Below, in pieces: positions 15,662-23,029 of a DNA stretch of 24,226 nt. Under the pieces are notes generated by a model. The model was not told the origin of the DNA and did no database searches. It saw nothing but the letters and a program-made list of their open reading frames with translations. The stretch comes from Pseudobutyrivibrio sp. UBA1225 (GTDB taxonomy: Bacteria; Bacillota; Clostridia; Lachnospirales; Lachnospiraceae). Numbering within the stretch: the stretch's first letter is position 1; each line of letters starts with the position of its first letter. The stretch is from positions 1 through 24,226 of the forward strand of contig DBWZ01000082.1 in NCBI GenBank assembly GCA_002309345.1, in the 5' to 3' direction. The translations under genes and the position numbers were made by a program.

Positions 15662-18229
15662 TTATTTCACATAGCTTACAAACACATTTCCGTAAGTTGA
15701 GAAGTACTCTGTGGCTTCCTCAATAGACATCCTAGAATTGCTAGATGTCATAGGATCAAAGATGGTGACAGTGGTGGCATCGTAGCCGACTATCAACACT
15801 GCAGAATCATCTCCAGTAGAGGCATATACAGGTGTGCCTTGGCTCACGTAGTAAAGAATCTGAGGAAGAGATGCTCCTGTAAGGTCAAGGATTTCATAGT
15901 TGTCCTTGAGAGTCTTTGAGAGTATAGAAATAGGAGTCTCTCCTGACTCTATAAGTGTGTGGACCTGAACATTTTGTCCTTCTGAAACAAGCATAGCTGA
16001 CAGTGCTCTTGCGGAGCCGCTAGCGTCGGAATCGCTAGAGCCTACAGCGATGTTGGTGTTGAAACCTTGGAAGGCCTTACGACCGCGTTTCCATACGTAT
16101 TTAGGCTCGTTATTAAGGACAATACCCATGTTTTCATCGGCTTCTGAGATAGCAGCAATCAAATTGTCTGTTGCAAGTGTCACCTTGTTGCCTACATATA
16201 CAAAGTACTGGGTAGAGCTTGTGGCTGATGCTACAGAGATGTTTCTAGAAGCATCTGCAAGAACCAAGTTGGAAACGTCATAGCTAACTACACCAAGACT
16301 TTCATTTTCATCGAATTTATCCATGCTAAGGACGATAACATCCTGCTTGACAGGATCTTCATCAGTAGAGATAGGTACAGCCTTGTTCTGTGCACCAGCA
16401 CTGTTTTTGATGAAGTCTTCCTTGAGAGGGAAGATAGTTCCATCAGGATCAATTTGAATTCTATCAAGATAGATTGTAAAAGAATCTATTCTAACATCTG
16501 TAATAAAGGCGCCACTCTTCTGGTAAGCCTTAAGCTCGTGATTTGCACCTCCTGTAATATCTGAAACAGATACCTTAAACATAGGATAAATAGTTGCACC
16601 AGCACCATCAGTAGTGATGCTGTGTTTGAAAAGAGTTCCGTAAATCAGATTGTCATCCATAAATCCAAGAGGTTTAAGCAGCTGACCAGAGTCTGCCTTG
16701 ATATCAAAGGATGTATTCGTCTCCAAATCCATCACATGGATACTCTCAGAGAAGGTTTTATCATCCATCCAAGCAAGATAACGGCGTGAGCCTGAGACAG
16801 CATATTGATCGTCATCAAGTCCGGTCATGATTTCCTTGGTGGCAAGCTCGTTAAGTGGCATATAAAGCAAGGTGCCGTTCACCATAATATAGAATTCATT
16901 GTCAGCGGTTTCATATAAAAGCTCGGAGAAATTGGCGTTCAAAATCTGGAACGAGCTTGTTGATGAAATAAACACCTGCTCGGTGGAAACATCGTTGATA
17001 GCATCGTAGTGGTATAGATTGACGCCGCACTGACCTTCATGTGGACCTGAGTTCATGTATCCGTAGACAACGAAATCCATAGTACCTGACTCATCGATAT
17101 TTAAAAGACGAATCTCGTGCTGGTCATAGATACTTCGTATATCCGTAGGATCATCAACAAAGCTGAAAATCTGCTTAATCTTGCGGTCAGACTGATTGTA
17201 TTCGTACAAGCTTCCATTTTGAACGAATGAAACGATAGTACCAGTTTCGTTTGAGAGATATTGCACATCAGGGTTGGCAATACCAATGTTAACTTGATTA
17301 GCCTTTACTGTGATGGAATTGGCATCAAGAAGCTGTTCCATAGTTCGGTCATAGCCTAAAAGATACATACGCTCTACACCAAGACGAACTCGGAAATCTT
17401 CGGTGCAAAGATAATATTCCTTGCGACCCTCGTTATCTCGAGTGAGCTCGTAGGTAAAGGTAAGACTAGTGTAGTTTGGTGTAATATCTGTAAGTGCAAC
17501 GTTTGTAGCACCGACCTGTGTTCCGTCGAAGGTTCCGTACACGAACTGTCCAAAGCTAGAGTTGATGGTAACGTGATTTAGGTTGGTGTCAGTGTTATAA
17601 GGGTCAGGCTCGATAAAGGTGGACAAATCAGACTCTTTATCAGAAGGATCTGTAGTGAGAGTCTTTTCGTGAATCATCTGCGCAAAATCAAGGATTTCTG
17701 CTTCGTGACACTTCTCGGGCTGCATGATTCGAGTATAGTAATTGATGTCCTTGCCATCGCCTTTTAATTTTAAAATAAGAAGATACTCTTCATTCTTTTC
17801 GATAAGGTTTTCAGCCTGGAATTCAGCAGTTATAACTCCATCATTAGAGGTGAACTCTAAATCGTTGTTTGAAATATTGCGCTGAGTATCAAGGGAGCGA
17901 ATCTCATAGGAGAGACCCTCCACAGGGAAGTCCTTCGTATCGATAGAAAGACTGATGGTTCTATTGCCGTCAAGAGGGATGATGGCATCACGCATATAAG
18001 CAGGATCCATCTCGGTTACATATCCATGAAGCTCGCAGGACGCATCACCAAGGAAGTTGACAGAAACCACTGGCAGAGTAGGCTTGTCTTGGGACGAAAC
18101 CTCAACACTGTCAGAAACGTTCGTGACAATTTCAAAGAAAATAGTGGATGCTATAAAGACAGCTACGAGGATAGCTGCTCGTTTTAAAATTCTAGTAGGA
18201 ATGCCCTTCTTGTAGAACTGTAATTTCAT
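15662..18229 (-). CDS. Membrane-tethered extracellular protein with propeller-like region and degenerate C39-like domain
   Basis: 855 residues. A basic N-terminus and one hydrophobic helix (~17-35) should act as an uncleaved anchor with the rest outside the cell. Residues ~50-330 read as beta-rich domains. Residues ~340-640 alternate short hydrophobic strands with polar turns (NGTLLYMPLNELA, SGSRRYLAWMDDKTF, SIHVMDLETNTSF), as in a WD/TolB-like propeller. The last ~126 residues (730-855) follow the C39-like papain-fold layout: YYVSQGTPVYAST, AVLIVGYD, VTIFDP, then an EEATEYF helix. The catalytic Cys expected near 738-747 is absent (SGSARALSAML), and the His before AVLIVGYD is replaced by D808/S809; D825 remains. 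It is probably an inactive binding or regulatory version. It diverges from the LTA-synthase-type gene, suggesting a linked envelope function. No lipobox seen. Fold calls are by eye. Confidence 0.72.
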   Translation of the reverse strand: MKLQFYKKGIPTRILKRAAILVAVFIASTIFFEIVTNVSDSVEVSSQDKPTLPVVSVNFLGDASCELHGYVTEMDPAYMRDAIIPLDGNRTISLSIDTKDFPVEGLSYEIRSLDTQRNISNNDLEFTSNDGVITAEFQAENLIEKNEEYLLILKLKGDGKDINYYTRIMQPEKCHEAEILDFAQMIHEKTLTTDPSDKESDLSTFIEPDPYNTDTNLNHVTINSSFGQFVYGTFDGTQVGATNVALTDITPNYTSLTFTYELTRDNEGRKEYYLCTEDFRVRLGVERMYLLGYDRTMEQLLDANSITVKANQVNIGIANPDVQYLSNETGTIVSFVQNGSLYEYNQSDRKIKQIFSFVDDPTDIRSIYDQHEIRLLNIDESGTMDFVVYGYMNSGPHEGQCGVNLYHYDAINDVSTEQVFISSTSSFQILNANFSELLYETADNEFYIMVNGTLLYMPLNELATKEIMTGLDDDQYAVSGSRRYLAWMDDKTFSESIHVMDLETNTSFDIKADSGQLLKPLGFMDDNLIYGTLFKHSITTDGAGATIYPMFKVSVSDITGGANHELKAYQKSGAFITDVRIDSFTIYLDRIQIDPDGTIFPLKEDFIKNSAGAQNKAVPISTDEDPVKQDVIVLSMDKFDENESLGVVSYDVSNLVLADASRNISVASATSSTQYFVYVGNKVTLATDNLIAAISEADENMGIVLNNEPKYVWKRGRKAFQGFNTNIAVGSSDSDASGSARALSAMLVSEGQNVQVHTLIESGETPISILSKTLKDNYEILDLTGASLPQILYYVSQGTPVYASTGDDSAVLIVGYDATTVTIFDPMTSSNSRMSIEEATEYFSTYGNVFVSYVK

Positions 18230-18245
18230 TAGGGATCTCGCTTTC

Positions 18246-18274
18246 TTGCTTAAAAATTTGTAAAGTGTTATAAT
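18246..18274 (+). promoter_or_regulatory. Candidate promoter for the LTA-synthase-type gene
   Basis: TTGCTT (18246-18251), a 17-base spacer, then a perfect TATAAT (18269-18274). Transcription would start near 18281, leaving a leader of about 140 bases with no strong hairpin seen. Confidence 0.5.
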
Positions 18275-18280
18275 CCGTGC

Positions 18281-18303
18281 GTTAATAGGAAACGTTTATT
18301 AAC
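18281..18303. promoter_or_regulatory. 23-bp interrupted palindrome between facing promoters (operator candidate)
   Basis: GTTAATA (18281-18287) and TATTAAC (18297-18303) are perfect complements separated by nine bases that include an AACGTT core. The left arm covers the minus-strand -10 element and abuts the predicted plus-strand start. This position suits a dimeric regulator acting on both genes; no regulator gene is adjacent. Confidence 0.45.
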
Positions 18304-18310
18304 AAGTCAA
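18282..18310 (-). promoter_or_regulatory. Candidate promoter for the minus-strand C39-like gene
   Basis: Read on the minus strand: TTGACT (18310-18305), a 17-base spacer, then TATTAA (18287-18282). This is a reasonable sigma-A-type pair and would give a leader of about 45 bases. Confidence 0.5.
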
Positions 18311-18419
18311 CATTATTTTTACATAAAAAAACTGATTAGAACAACGATATTTTATCACTCTTTTTTCATACTGTCTTGTTAAATTAGATTATGCGTGGAT
18401 AAAGCTAATCGGAGGATTC

Positions 18420-20696
18420 ATGAAAAAGTTATTATCTAAAGTTAAAAACCTTGTTAAAACAGGCATCGGTGCAGTGTGCCGTCTAATAAAAATACCATTC
18501 GAAAAAATTGCAAATTCCAAAGCCTACAAGGCATACATCGACAGCAAATTCCATAAAACATGGTTGATGCTGTGGGATAAATACACCATTTGGATGCACA
18601 TACCACTTTCAATGGTAATCATATTTATAATGGAGTGGTTGTCTAGACACTCCTTCGCTCAGGCGTGGGGGTTTGTGGTAGACCACACTGGTCCATTCCT
18701 ATTTAACTCATACTGTATATTCGTAGCTCTTTCTATCGTGTTCCTTAGTAAGAGACGCGGATGGTGGAGAGTCTTCATATGCATGTTCTTTATAATTCTT
18801 GGAATTATAAACTGCATCATCCTTTTAAACCGTGTTTCACCATTTGGTTACACCGATTTATACATGATAAGCGACTTGCTTACTATGCAGGACAGCAACT
18901 ACTTCTCGCCTCAGCAGGCGCTGATAAGTATCATCGCTTTAATAATCTACATTATATTGATGACGATTTATTTCAAGCGTTGCCCTAAAAAGGAAAAGCC
19001 AAAGCCATTTTGGATGAGAGGATTGCTCGTATTAGGATTGATAGTATCTCTTTATCCATCAACAATCCTTCTTCGTAATTCCGGTATCATGACATCGTAC
19101 TTTGGTAACCTTGCTCAGGGATACTTAGACTATGGTTATTTGTATGGTTTCTCTACCTCAGTTTTGGACAGAGGAATGAGCAGACCATTTGGATATTCAA
19201 AGAACAAGATTGATTCAATTTTAAAGGAGGATCAAAAGTATGTTGATTCTCTTGAAAAGGATGACAAGGAAGATAAGGACAAAGAGGGAAAGGCTTCAAT
19301 CACAGAAATCAAAACTGGCGAGGGACAGCCAAACGTCATCGTTATTCTTCTTGAGTCATTTTATGACGTTTCAGAGTGTAAGTTTATAGAGACAAGTGAG
19401 GATCCAATTCCATACATTCATTCACTAGAAGCCAACTATTCAACAGGTCATTGTATAGTCCCAGTAGTTGGTGCCGGAACCTGTAACACCGAGTTTGAGG
19501 TTCTTACAGGTCTCAGCTGTAACTTCTTTGGACCAGGTGAGTACCCTCAAAAGACAGTGCTCAAAACTACCGATGTAGAAAGCTTTGCCGATGTCATGCA
19601 CGAAAATGGCTACGGTACTCACGTAGTACACAACAACGGTGGTAATTTCTACTCTAGAAAAAATGCCTTTTCCATGATGGGATTTGATAGATTCATATCA
19701 AAGGAAATGGTTGATATCACAGAATACACTCCAATGGGCAATTGGCCTACGGATGATATTTTGCTTGGTGCTACAGTTGACGCGATGGATTCAACAGAAT
19801 CAAGCGACTTCGTATATACGATAACAGTTGAGGGTCATGGTTCATACCCAACCTACGAGGTTGAAAAGGATCCAGCAATCAAGGTTAAGACCAAAGGCAA
19901 GACCGATGGTGAAAGATGGGCTTGGGAATACTACATCAACCGTATTTACAATGTAGATGATTTCATCAAGCAGTACATCGAAGCTCTCGATGCTAGAGGT
20001 GAAGATACTTTAGTTATCATGTTCGGTGACCACCTACCTACAATGGGTCTTACCGAGGATGAAACTACAACAGGTGATTTATACAAGACCAAATACTTTA
20101 CATGGAACAACTTTGGGATGGAAAAGATCGATAAAGATCTTACATCTTATCAGCTTGTTTCAGACTTCTTAAATAGATTGGACATTCATAATGGTAATAT
20201 CAATTCTTACCACCAGAGAGTTATGGCTGAGGGTAAGAAATACAACACACCTAAGTACATGAATGATTTAAACATGCTTCAGTACGATATCATGTATGGT
20301 GACAGATATACCTACAAGGATGGTACGGAGTACAAGCCTTCTGATATTATAATGGGTGTTGATCCACCAAATATTGATAAGGCATACTACTTCAACGGAC
20401 GTCTTCATATCTATGGAGATCAGTTTACAAAGTGGTCAAAGGTGCTTGTAAATGACGAGCAAGTATCCACCAAGTATGAATCTGGCCAAGTGATTACAAT
20501 CAAGGCCAGCGATGTTAAGAACGGGGATATTATCAAGGTCTGCCAGATGGGTAGTTCAAATACCAACTTCCGTGAATCTAATCCTTACACGGTTTACGAT
20601 CCAAACTACGTAGAAGAAGAGGAAGAGGCCGAAGTAGAGGAGCCAGATACTGACAGCGACGACGAATCAAATAAAGACGCAGAAGCAGATAATTAA
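18420..20696 (+). CDS. LTA-synthase-family phosphoglycerol transferase with extra C-terminal domain
   Basis: Polytopic membrane enzyme of 758 residues. Five predicted helices (~57-72, 89-109, 117-137, 165-183, 200-216) precede an extracellular sulfatase-fold domain (~303-640), the architecture of LtaS. Catalytic landmarks are present: E312 in LLESFYD (metal), T354 in GAGTCNTEFEV (nucleophile that forms the glycerophosphate intermediate), the HNNGGNFYSR substrate segment, H473 in EGHGSYP, and D537/H538 in FGDHLP. The family polymerises glycerol phosphate from phosphatidylglycerol onto a lipid anchor, or modifies surface glycans. An unusual C-terminal addition (~648-730, VDPPNIDKAYYFNGRLHIYG, beta-rich and Ig/IPT-like) is followed by a strongly acidic tail (731-758). 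Ribosome site GGAGG at 18411-18415 is tightly spaced. A long basic N-terminus (~1-50) precedes the first helix. The polymer made is not determinable here. Confidence 0.9.
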   Translation: MKKLLSKVKNLVKTGIGAVCRLIKIPFEKIANSKAYKAYIDSKFHKTWLMLWDKYTIWMHIPLSMVIIFIMEWLSRHSFAQAWGFVVDHTGPFLFNSYCIFVALSIVFLSKRRGWWRVFICMFFIILGIINCIILLNRVSPFGYTDLYMISDLLTMQDSNYFSPQQALISIIALIIYIILMTIYFKRCPKKEKPKPFWMRGLLVLGLIVSLYPSTILLRNSGIMTSYFGNLAQGYLDYGYLYGFSTSVLDRGMSRPFGYSKNKIDSILKEDQKYVDSLEKDDKEDKDKEGKASITEIKTGEGQPNVIVILLESFYDVSECKFIETSEDPIPYIHSLEANYSTGHCIVPVVGAGTCNTEFEVLTGLSCNFFGPGEYPQKTVLKTTDVESFADVMHENGYGTHVVHNNGGNFYSRKNAFSMMGFDRFISKEMVDITEYTPMGNWPTDDILLGATVDAMDSTESSDFVYTITVEGHGSYPTYEVEKDPAIKVKTKGKTDGERWAWEYYINRIYNVDDFIKQYIEALDARGEDTLVIMFGDHLPTMGLTEDETTTGDLYKTKYFTWNNFGMEKIDKDLTSYQLVSDFLNRLDIHNGNINSYHQRVMAEGKKYNTPKYMNDLNMLQYDIMYGDRYTYKDGTEYKPSDIIMGVDPPNIDKAYYFNGRLHIYGDQFTKWSKVLVNDEQVSTKYESGQVITIKASDVKNGDIIKVCQMGSSNTNFRESNPYTVYDPNYVEEEEEAEVEEPDTDSDDESNKDAEADN

Positions 20697-20698
20697 TC

Positions 20699-20726
20699 AA
20701 AGAGACAGCCGAGGCTGTCTCTTTTA
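20699..20726 (+). terminator. Intrinsic terminator after the LTA-synthase-type gene
   Basis: AAAGAGACAGC pairs with GCTGTCTCTTT around a CGAG-type tetraloop, followed by T residues. It begins 3 bases after the stop codon. Confidence 0.9.
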
Positions 20727-20768
20727 CTTTATAAGAAAATTGATTTGCTAATTTTTTGAAGTAAAAAA
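20722..20768 (+). repeat. Terminator-appended hairpin element, copy 1
   Basis: TTTTACTT (20722-20729) is complementary to AAGTAAAA (20759-20766), with an inner AAAATT/AATTTT stem around GATTTGCT. Sequence and layout resemble the element at 24169-24217, and both begin in the T run of an intrinsic terminator. The remaining gap to 20901 is A/T-rich, with only a weak possible promoter (TATATT at 20874-20879). Confidence 0.6.
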
Positions 20769-20901
20769 TACTCTATGGGTTTAAGGATTATGAGCTCACA
20801 TTTTAAACAAAGAAATTTAACAGCTTTGTGGTTAAATACACTTATAAATTGAGTTGGTCGAGAAAAATAGCGTTATATTGATGTAGGGAGGTTTACGAAA
20901 A

Positions 20902-21780
20902 ATGGTAAGAATAAAAGAAGTATACAATAGAAATATATCTAATAAAATTTCGTTTCCTAAAGTTGTAAGCTCGACAAAAGAAGAGAATGATGATAAAGAG
21001 CAAAAAGAAGATTATGTTTTAAATATTTCTCAAAATGGAAGAAAACATCTTAAGCAATATCAAGAGACAAATACAAATATCAAAAAACGGGGAGATATAA
21101 GTGCTCGAGAATTATGGGAGGATAATATATATGCGGAAAAAGAAGGGCGATTTTTTCACGATGATGGAACATTAGATTTTTTTGAATTATTTAGAAGCGA
21201 AGCACCAGAAATGTATGCCCAATATAGAGATTACAATGAAAGATTTACGGCAAGCATGTTAAAAGATGGAATTGAAGTGGCTATCAGAGATATCTACGAT
21301 CCAGAGCTTGCTACATTAAGTTTTAGGTGGATGAGCCAAAAATTGAGTGAGAATCCTAATTATTTTTTAAATCCGCAGTCAAAAAAAGATGGGGTTATTT
21401 CATACCTTGATCAGGCTTTTTCAGACAATCTTCATAATGTAAGCTTTGATTTTTATTCAGAAAAATTTGATAACAATTTTGATATATGGAGATTTTCAGC
21501 AAAATATTGTGTTCAGCTAACTGAAAGCATATACCAGAAGCTTACTTCTGGCGATGTGGAGGAAAAAAAAGACATACTTAATATAATCAGTAAACATGTT
21601 GATGAGATGAAGAATGCCGACAAAATGTATGAAGGCAATAAGTCTGCATTGCGATATGGAGTAAAATTTAGAAACGATTTGTCTGTAACATATTGCGCTA
21701 AGTATGGAGGAGGCGCATATCATATGAATAATATAAATGCAAAATCTATCGAAGATTTAATACGTGCATTAGAAGATTAA
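20902..21780 (+). CDS. Unrecognised soluble protein
   Basis: 292 residues, acidic overall, with no signal peptide or membrane helix. A basic N-terminus (MVRIKEVYNRNISNKISFPK) leads into a charged Lys/Glu stretch, then LNISQNGRKHLKQYQE, a motif style seen at the start of several uncharacterised clostridial proteins. The middle is helical and aromatic-rich (DFFELFRSEAPEMYAQYRDY; FRWMSQKLSENPNYF; VSFDFYSEKFDNNFDIWRFSAKY). The C-terminus is YCAKYGGGAYHMNNINAKSIEDL. The start is well supported by GGGAGG at 20886-20891. It stands alone between a terminator and the promoter of the peptidase pair. Codon choice is more A/T-rich than that of the LTA-synthase-type gene before it and resembles the orphan at 14949-15509; this hints at accessory origin but is weak evidence. 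No function proposed. Confidence 0.78.
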   Translation: MVRIKEVYNRNISNKISFPKVVSSTKEENDDKEQKEDYVLNISQNGRKHLKQYQETNTNIKKRGDISARELWEDNIYAEKEGRFFHDDGTLDFFELFRSEAPEMYAQYRDYNERFTASMLKDGIEVAIRDIYDPELATLSFRWMSQKLSENPNYFLNPQSKKDGVISYLDQAFSDNLHNVSFDFYSEKFDNNFDIWRFSAKYCVQLTESIYQKLTSGDVEEKKDILNIISKHVDEMKNADKMYEGNKSALRYGVKFRNDLSVTYCAKYGGGAYHMNNINAKSIEDLIRALED

Positions 21781-21826
21781 GGCAATGTTGAGGCGAAGAT
21801 GTGAGAAAGTGAACTTCACACATGTG

Positions 21827-21849
21827 TAACAACTTTTTTACGGTTGTTA
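21827..21849. promoter_or_regulatory. 23-bp interrupted palindrome overlapping the peptidase -35 (operator candidate)
   Basis: TAACAAC (21827-21833) and GTTGTTA (21843-21849) are perfect 7-bp arms with a nine-base spacer. The right arm contains the -35 hexamer of the next promoter. Because the spacer is T-rich, a weak terminator for the preceding gene is an alternative. Confidence 0.45.
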
Positions 21850-21872
21850 ATAATTTTGCAATATGTTATACT
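21844..21872 (+). promoter_or_regulatory. Promoter of the BSP-type peptidase pair
   Basis: TTGTTA (21844-21849), a 17-base spacer and TATACT (21867-21872) preceded by TGT, an extended -10. Transcription would begin near 21879, about 50 bases before the first start codon. Confidence 0.65.
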
Positions 21873-21928
21873 CCTTAACCATATAGTTTATTGTAGCAAT
21901 GACGAGACAAAAGAAAGGAGTACTCAAC

Positions 21929-22984
21929 ATGAAACTACGTGTATTACCAGTGGGGTTAGCTTTATCACTTATCGTCGGTATGGCGATGACACCAGAACAA
22001 AAGGTGGCGAAAACAGTTGTTGATGACGAAGTAAAACTGACAGAAGCAGTACAGCAAGAAGCAGTACAGCAAGAAGCAGTAGAGCTAGAGGCTGATGCAG
22101 ATTTAGTCGAAGACACAGTTGGAGTGAGCGAATCTTATGAGGAAGATGAAGAGGACACATCAAATCAGACGGCGGCTCATTATGAGAAGGGAAAACGATA
22201 TATTAGTCATAGAACTATAGATGGACGAGAGTATTCGCTTTTAATTGATTTAAGAAAGTGGGGCAATCATGCAACAGAGAATCAGCTTTTGCATTTGAGA
22301 GAGTTATTCTACGAGGTATATCCACAGATGTATGATAGATTTGGAGCATATACAAATGCGCCATTAGATGTTGTGCTTGTGATAGAAGATAGAGACGAAG
22401 GTGTCGCTGGAGCAGGTGGAGATACAGTAACAATAGTTGATAAGCATCTTGAGAATTCACGCAATGATTTTGATGTACTTTCTCATGAATTAGTACATTT
22501 AATACAAAATGGATGGAATGGAAAATATCTTGAATATGATTATGACTCAGAAAAGTTTGCAGAGTATTGCAGATATATTTATGCATATAAGGATGGAAAG
22601 TATAATGATGAACATTGGGAACTTCCAGATATTAATGCGCAGAACACCCGTGAGAAATCTATAAGATTTTTCGTTTGGCTTGATATGGAAACATCTTCGT
22701 CTAATAGAGATATAATTCGTGATTACTTTGAGATTTGTTGCGATAAGAAGACAGAAACAGCAAATTGGAATAAGGCTTGGAAGAATCTATTTAAAGGAAC
22801 AAAGTTTGAGGGAAAAACAATAGATGAGGTGTGGAATACATATACAAAAACAGATTTTGCTCGTTACGCAGCAAAGGCACCAGATTTCAATACTAAATCA
22901 GAGCTTTTACAAAAGACAGATGTAAGAAATTATATAAAGAAGCATAGTTTTTCTCAAAACTATGAGGATAGCTTGAAAAAGTAG
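21929..22984 (+). CDS. Secreted HExxH metallopeptidase, BSP-like, first of a pair
   Basis: 351 residues from ATG 21929, which has AGGAG (21916-21920) nine bases upstream; an in-frame upstream ATG at 21899 lacks a ribosome site and would place residues before the signal peptide. N-terminal signal (LRVLPVGLALSLIVGMAM), then an acidic spacer containing a short VQQEA repeat (to ~80). The core domain (~92-310) has SHELVH with H186, E187 and H190 as expected zinc ligands and base. ExxAEY at 208-213 could supply the third ligand, as EGxADY does in the basic secretory protein (BSP, PF04450) family. RFFVWLD and KTIDEVWNTY also match BSP signatures (Rx-FLxWLD; GKxVDxLWxxY). A conserved tail ends KTDVRNYIKKxxFSQxYEDSLK. 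It is probably secreted, with no wall anchor seen. No terminator separates it from its paralogue. Substrate unknown. Confidence 0.8.
   Translation: MKLRVLPVGLALSLIVGMAMTPEQKVAKTVVDDEVKLTEAVQQEAVQQEAVELEADADLVEDTVGVSESYEEDEEDTSNQTAAHYEKGKRYISHRTIDGREYSLLIDLRKWGNHATENQLLHLRELFYEVYPQMYDRFGAYTNAPLDVVLVIEDRDEGVAGAGGDTVTIVDKHLENSRNDFDVLSHELVHLIQNGWNGKYLEYDYDSEKFAEYCRYIYAYKDGKYNDEHWELPDINAQNTREKSIRFFVWLDMETSSSNRDIIRDYFEICCDKKTETANWNKAWKNLFKGTKFEGKTIDEVWNTYTKTDFARYAAKAPDFNTKSELLQKTDVRNYIKKHSFSQNYEDSLKK
22043..22081 (+). repeat. Fifteen-base in-frame tandem repeat
   Basis: GAAGCAGTACAGCAA occurs twice in perfect tandem (22043-22057, 22058-22072), followed by a nine-base partial copy. It encodes EAVQQ units in the spacer after the signal peptide. 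The exact identity suggests a recent slippage expansion. Confidence 0.9.
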
Positions 22985-23029
22985 AGATAAAAGATAAGGA
23001 ATAAATAAAGGAAGGAAGTTTTTTTAAAA

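Noticed and set aside
21899..21928. Ten-codon longer start for the first BSP-like peptidase
   Set aside because: ATG 21899 has no ribosome site; ATG 21929 has AGGAG at good spacing and gives a normal signal peptide.
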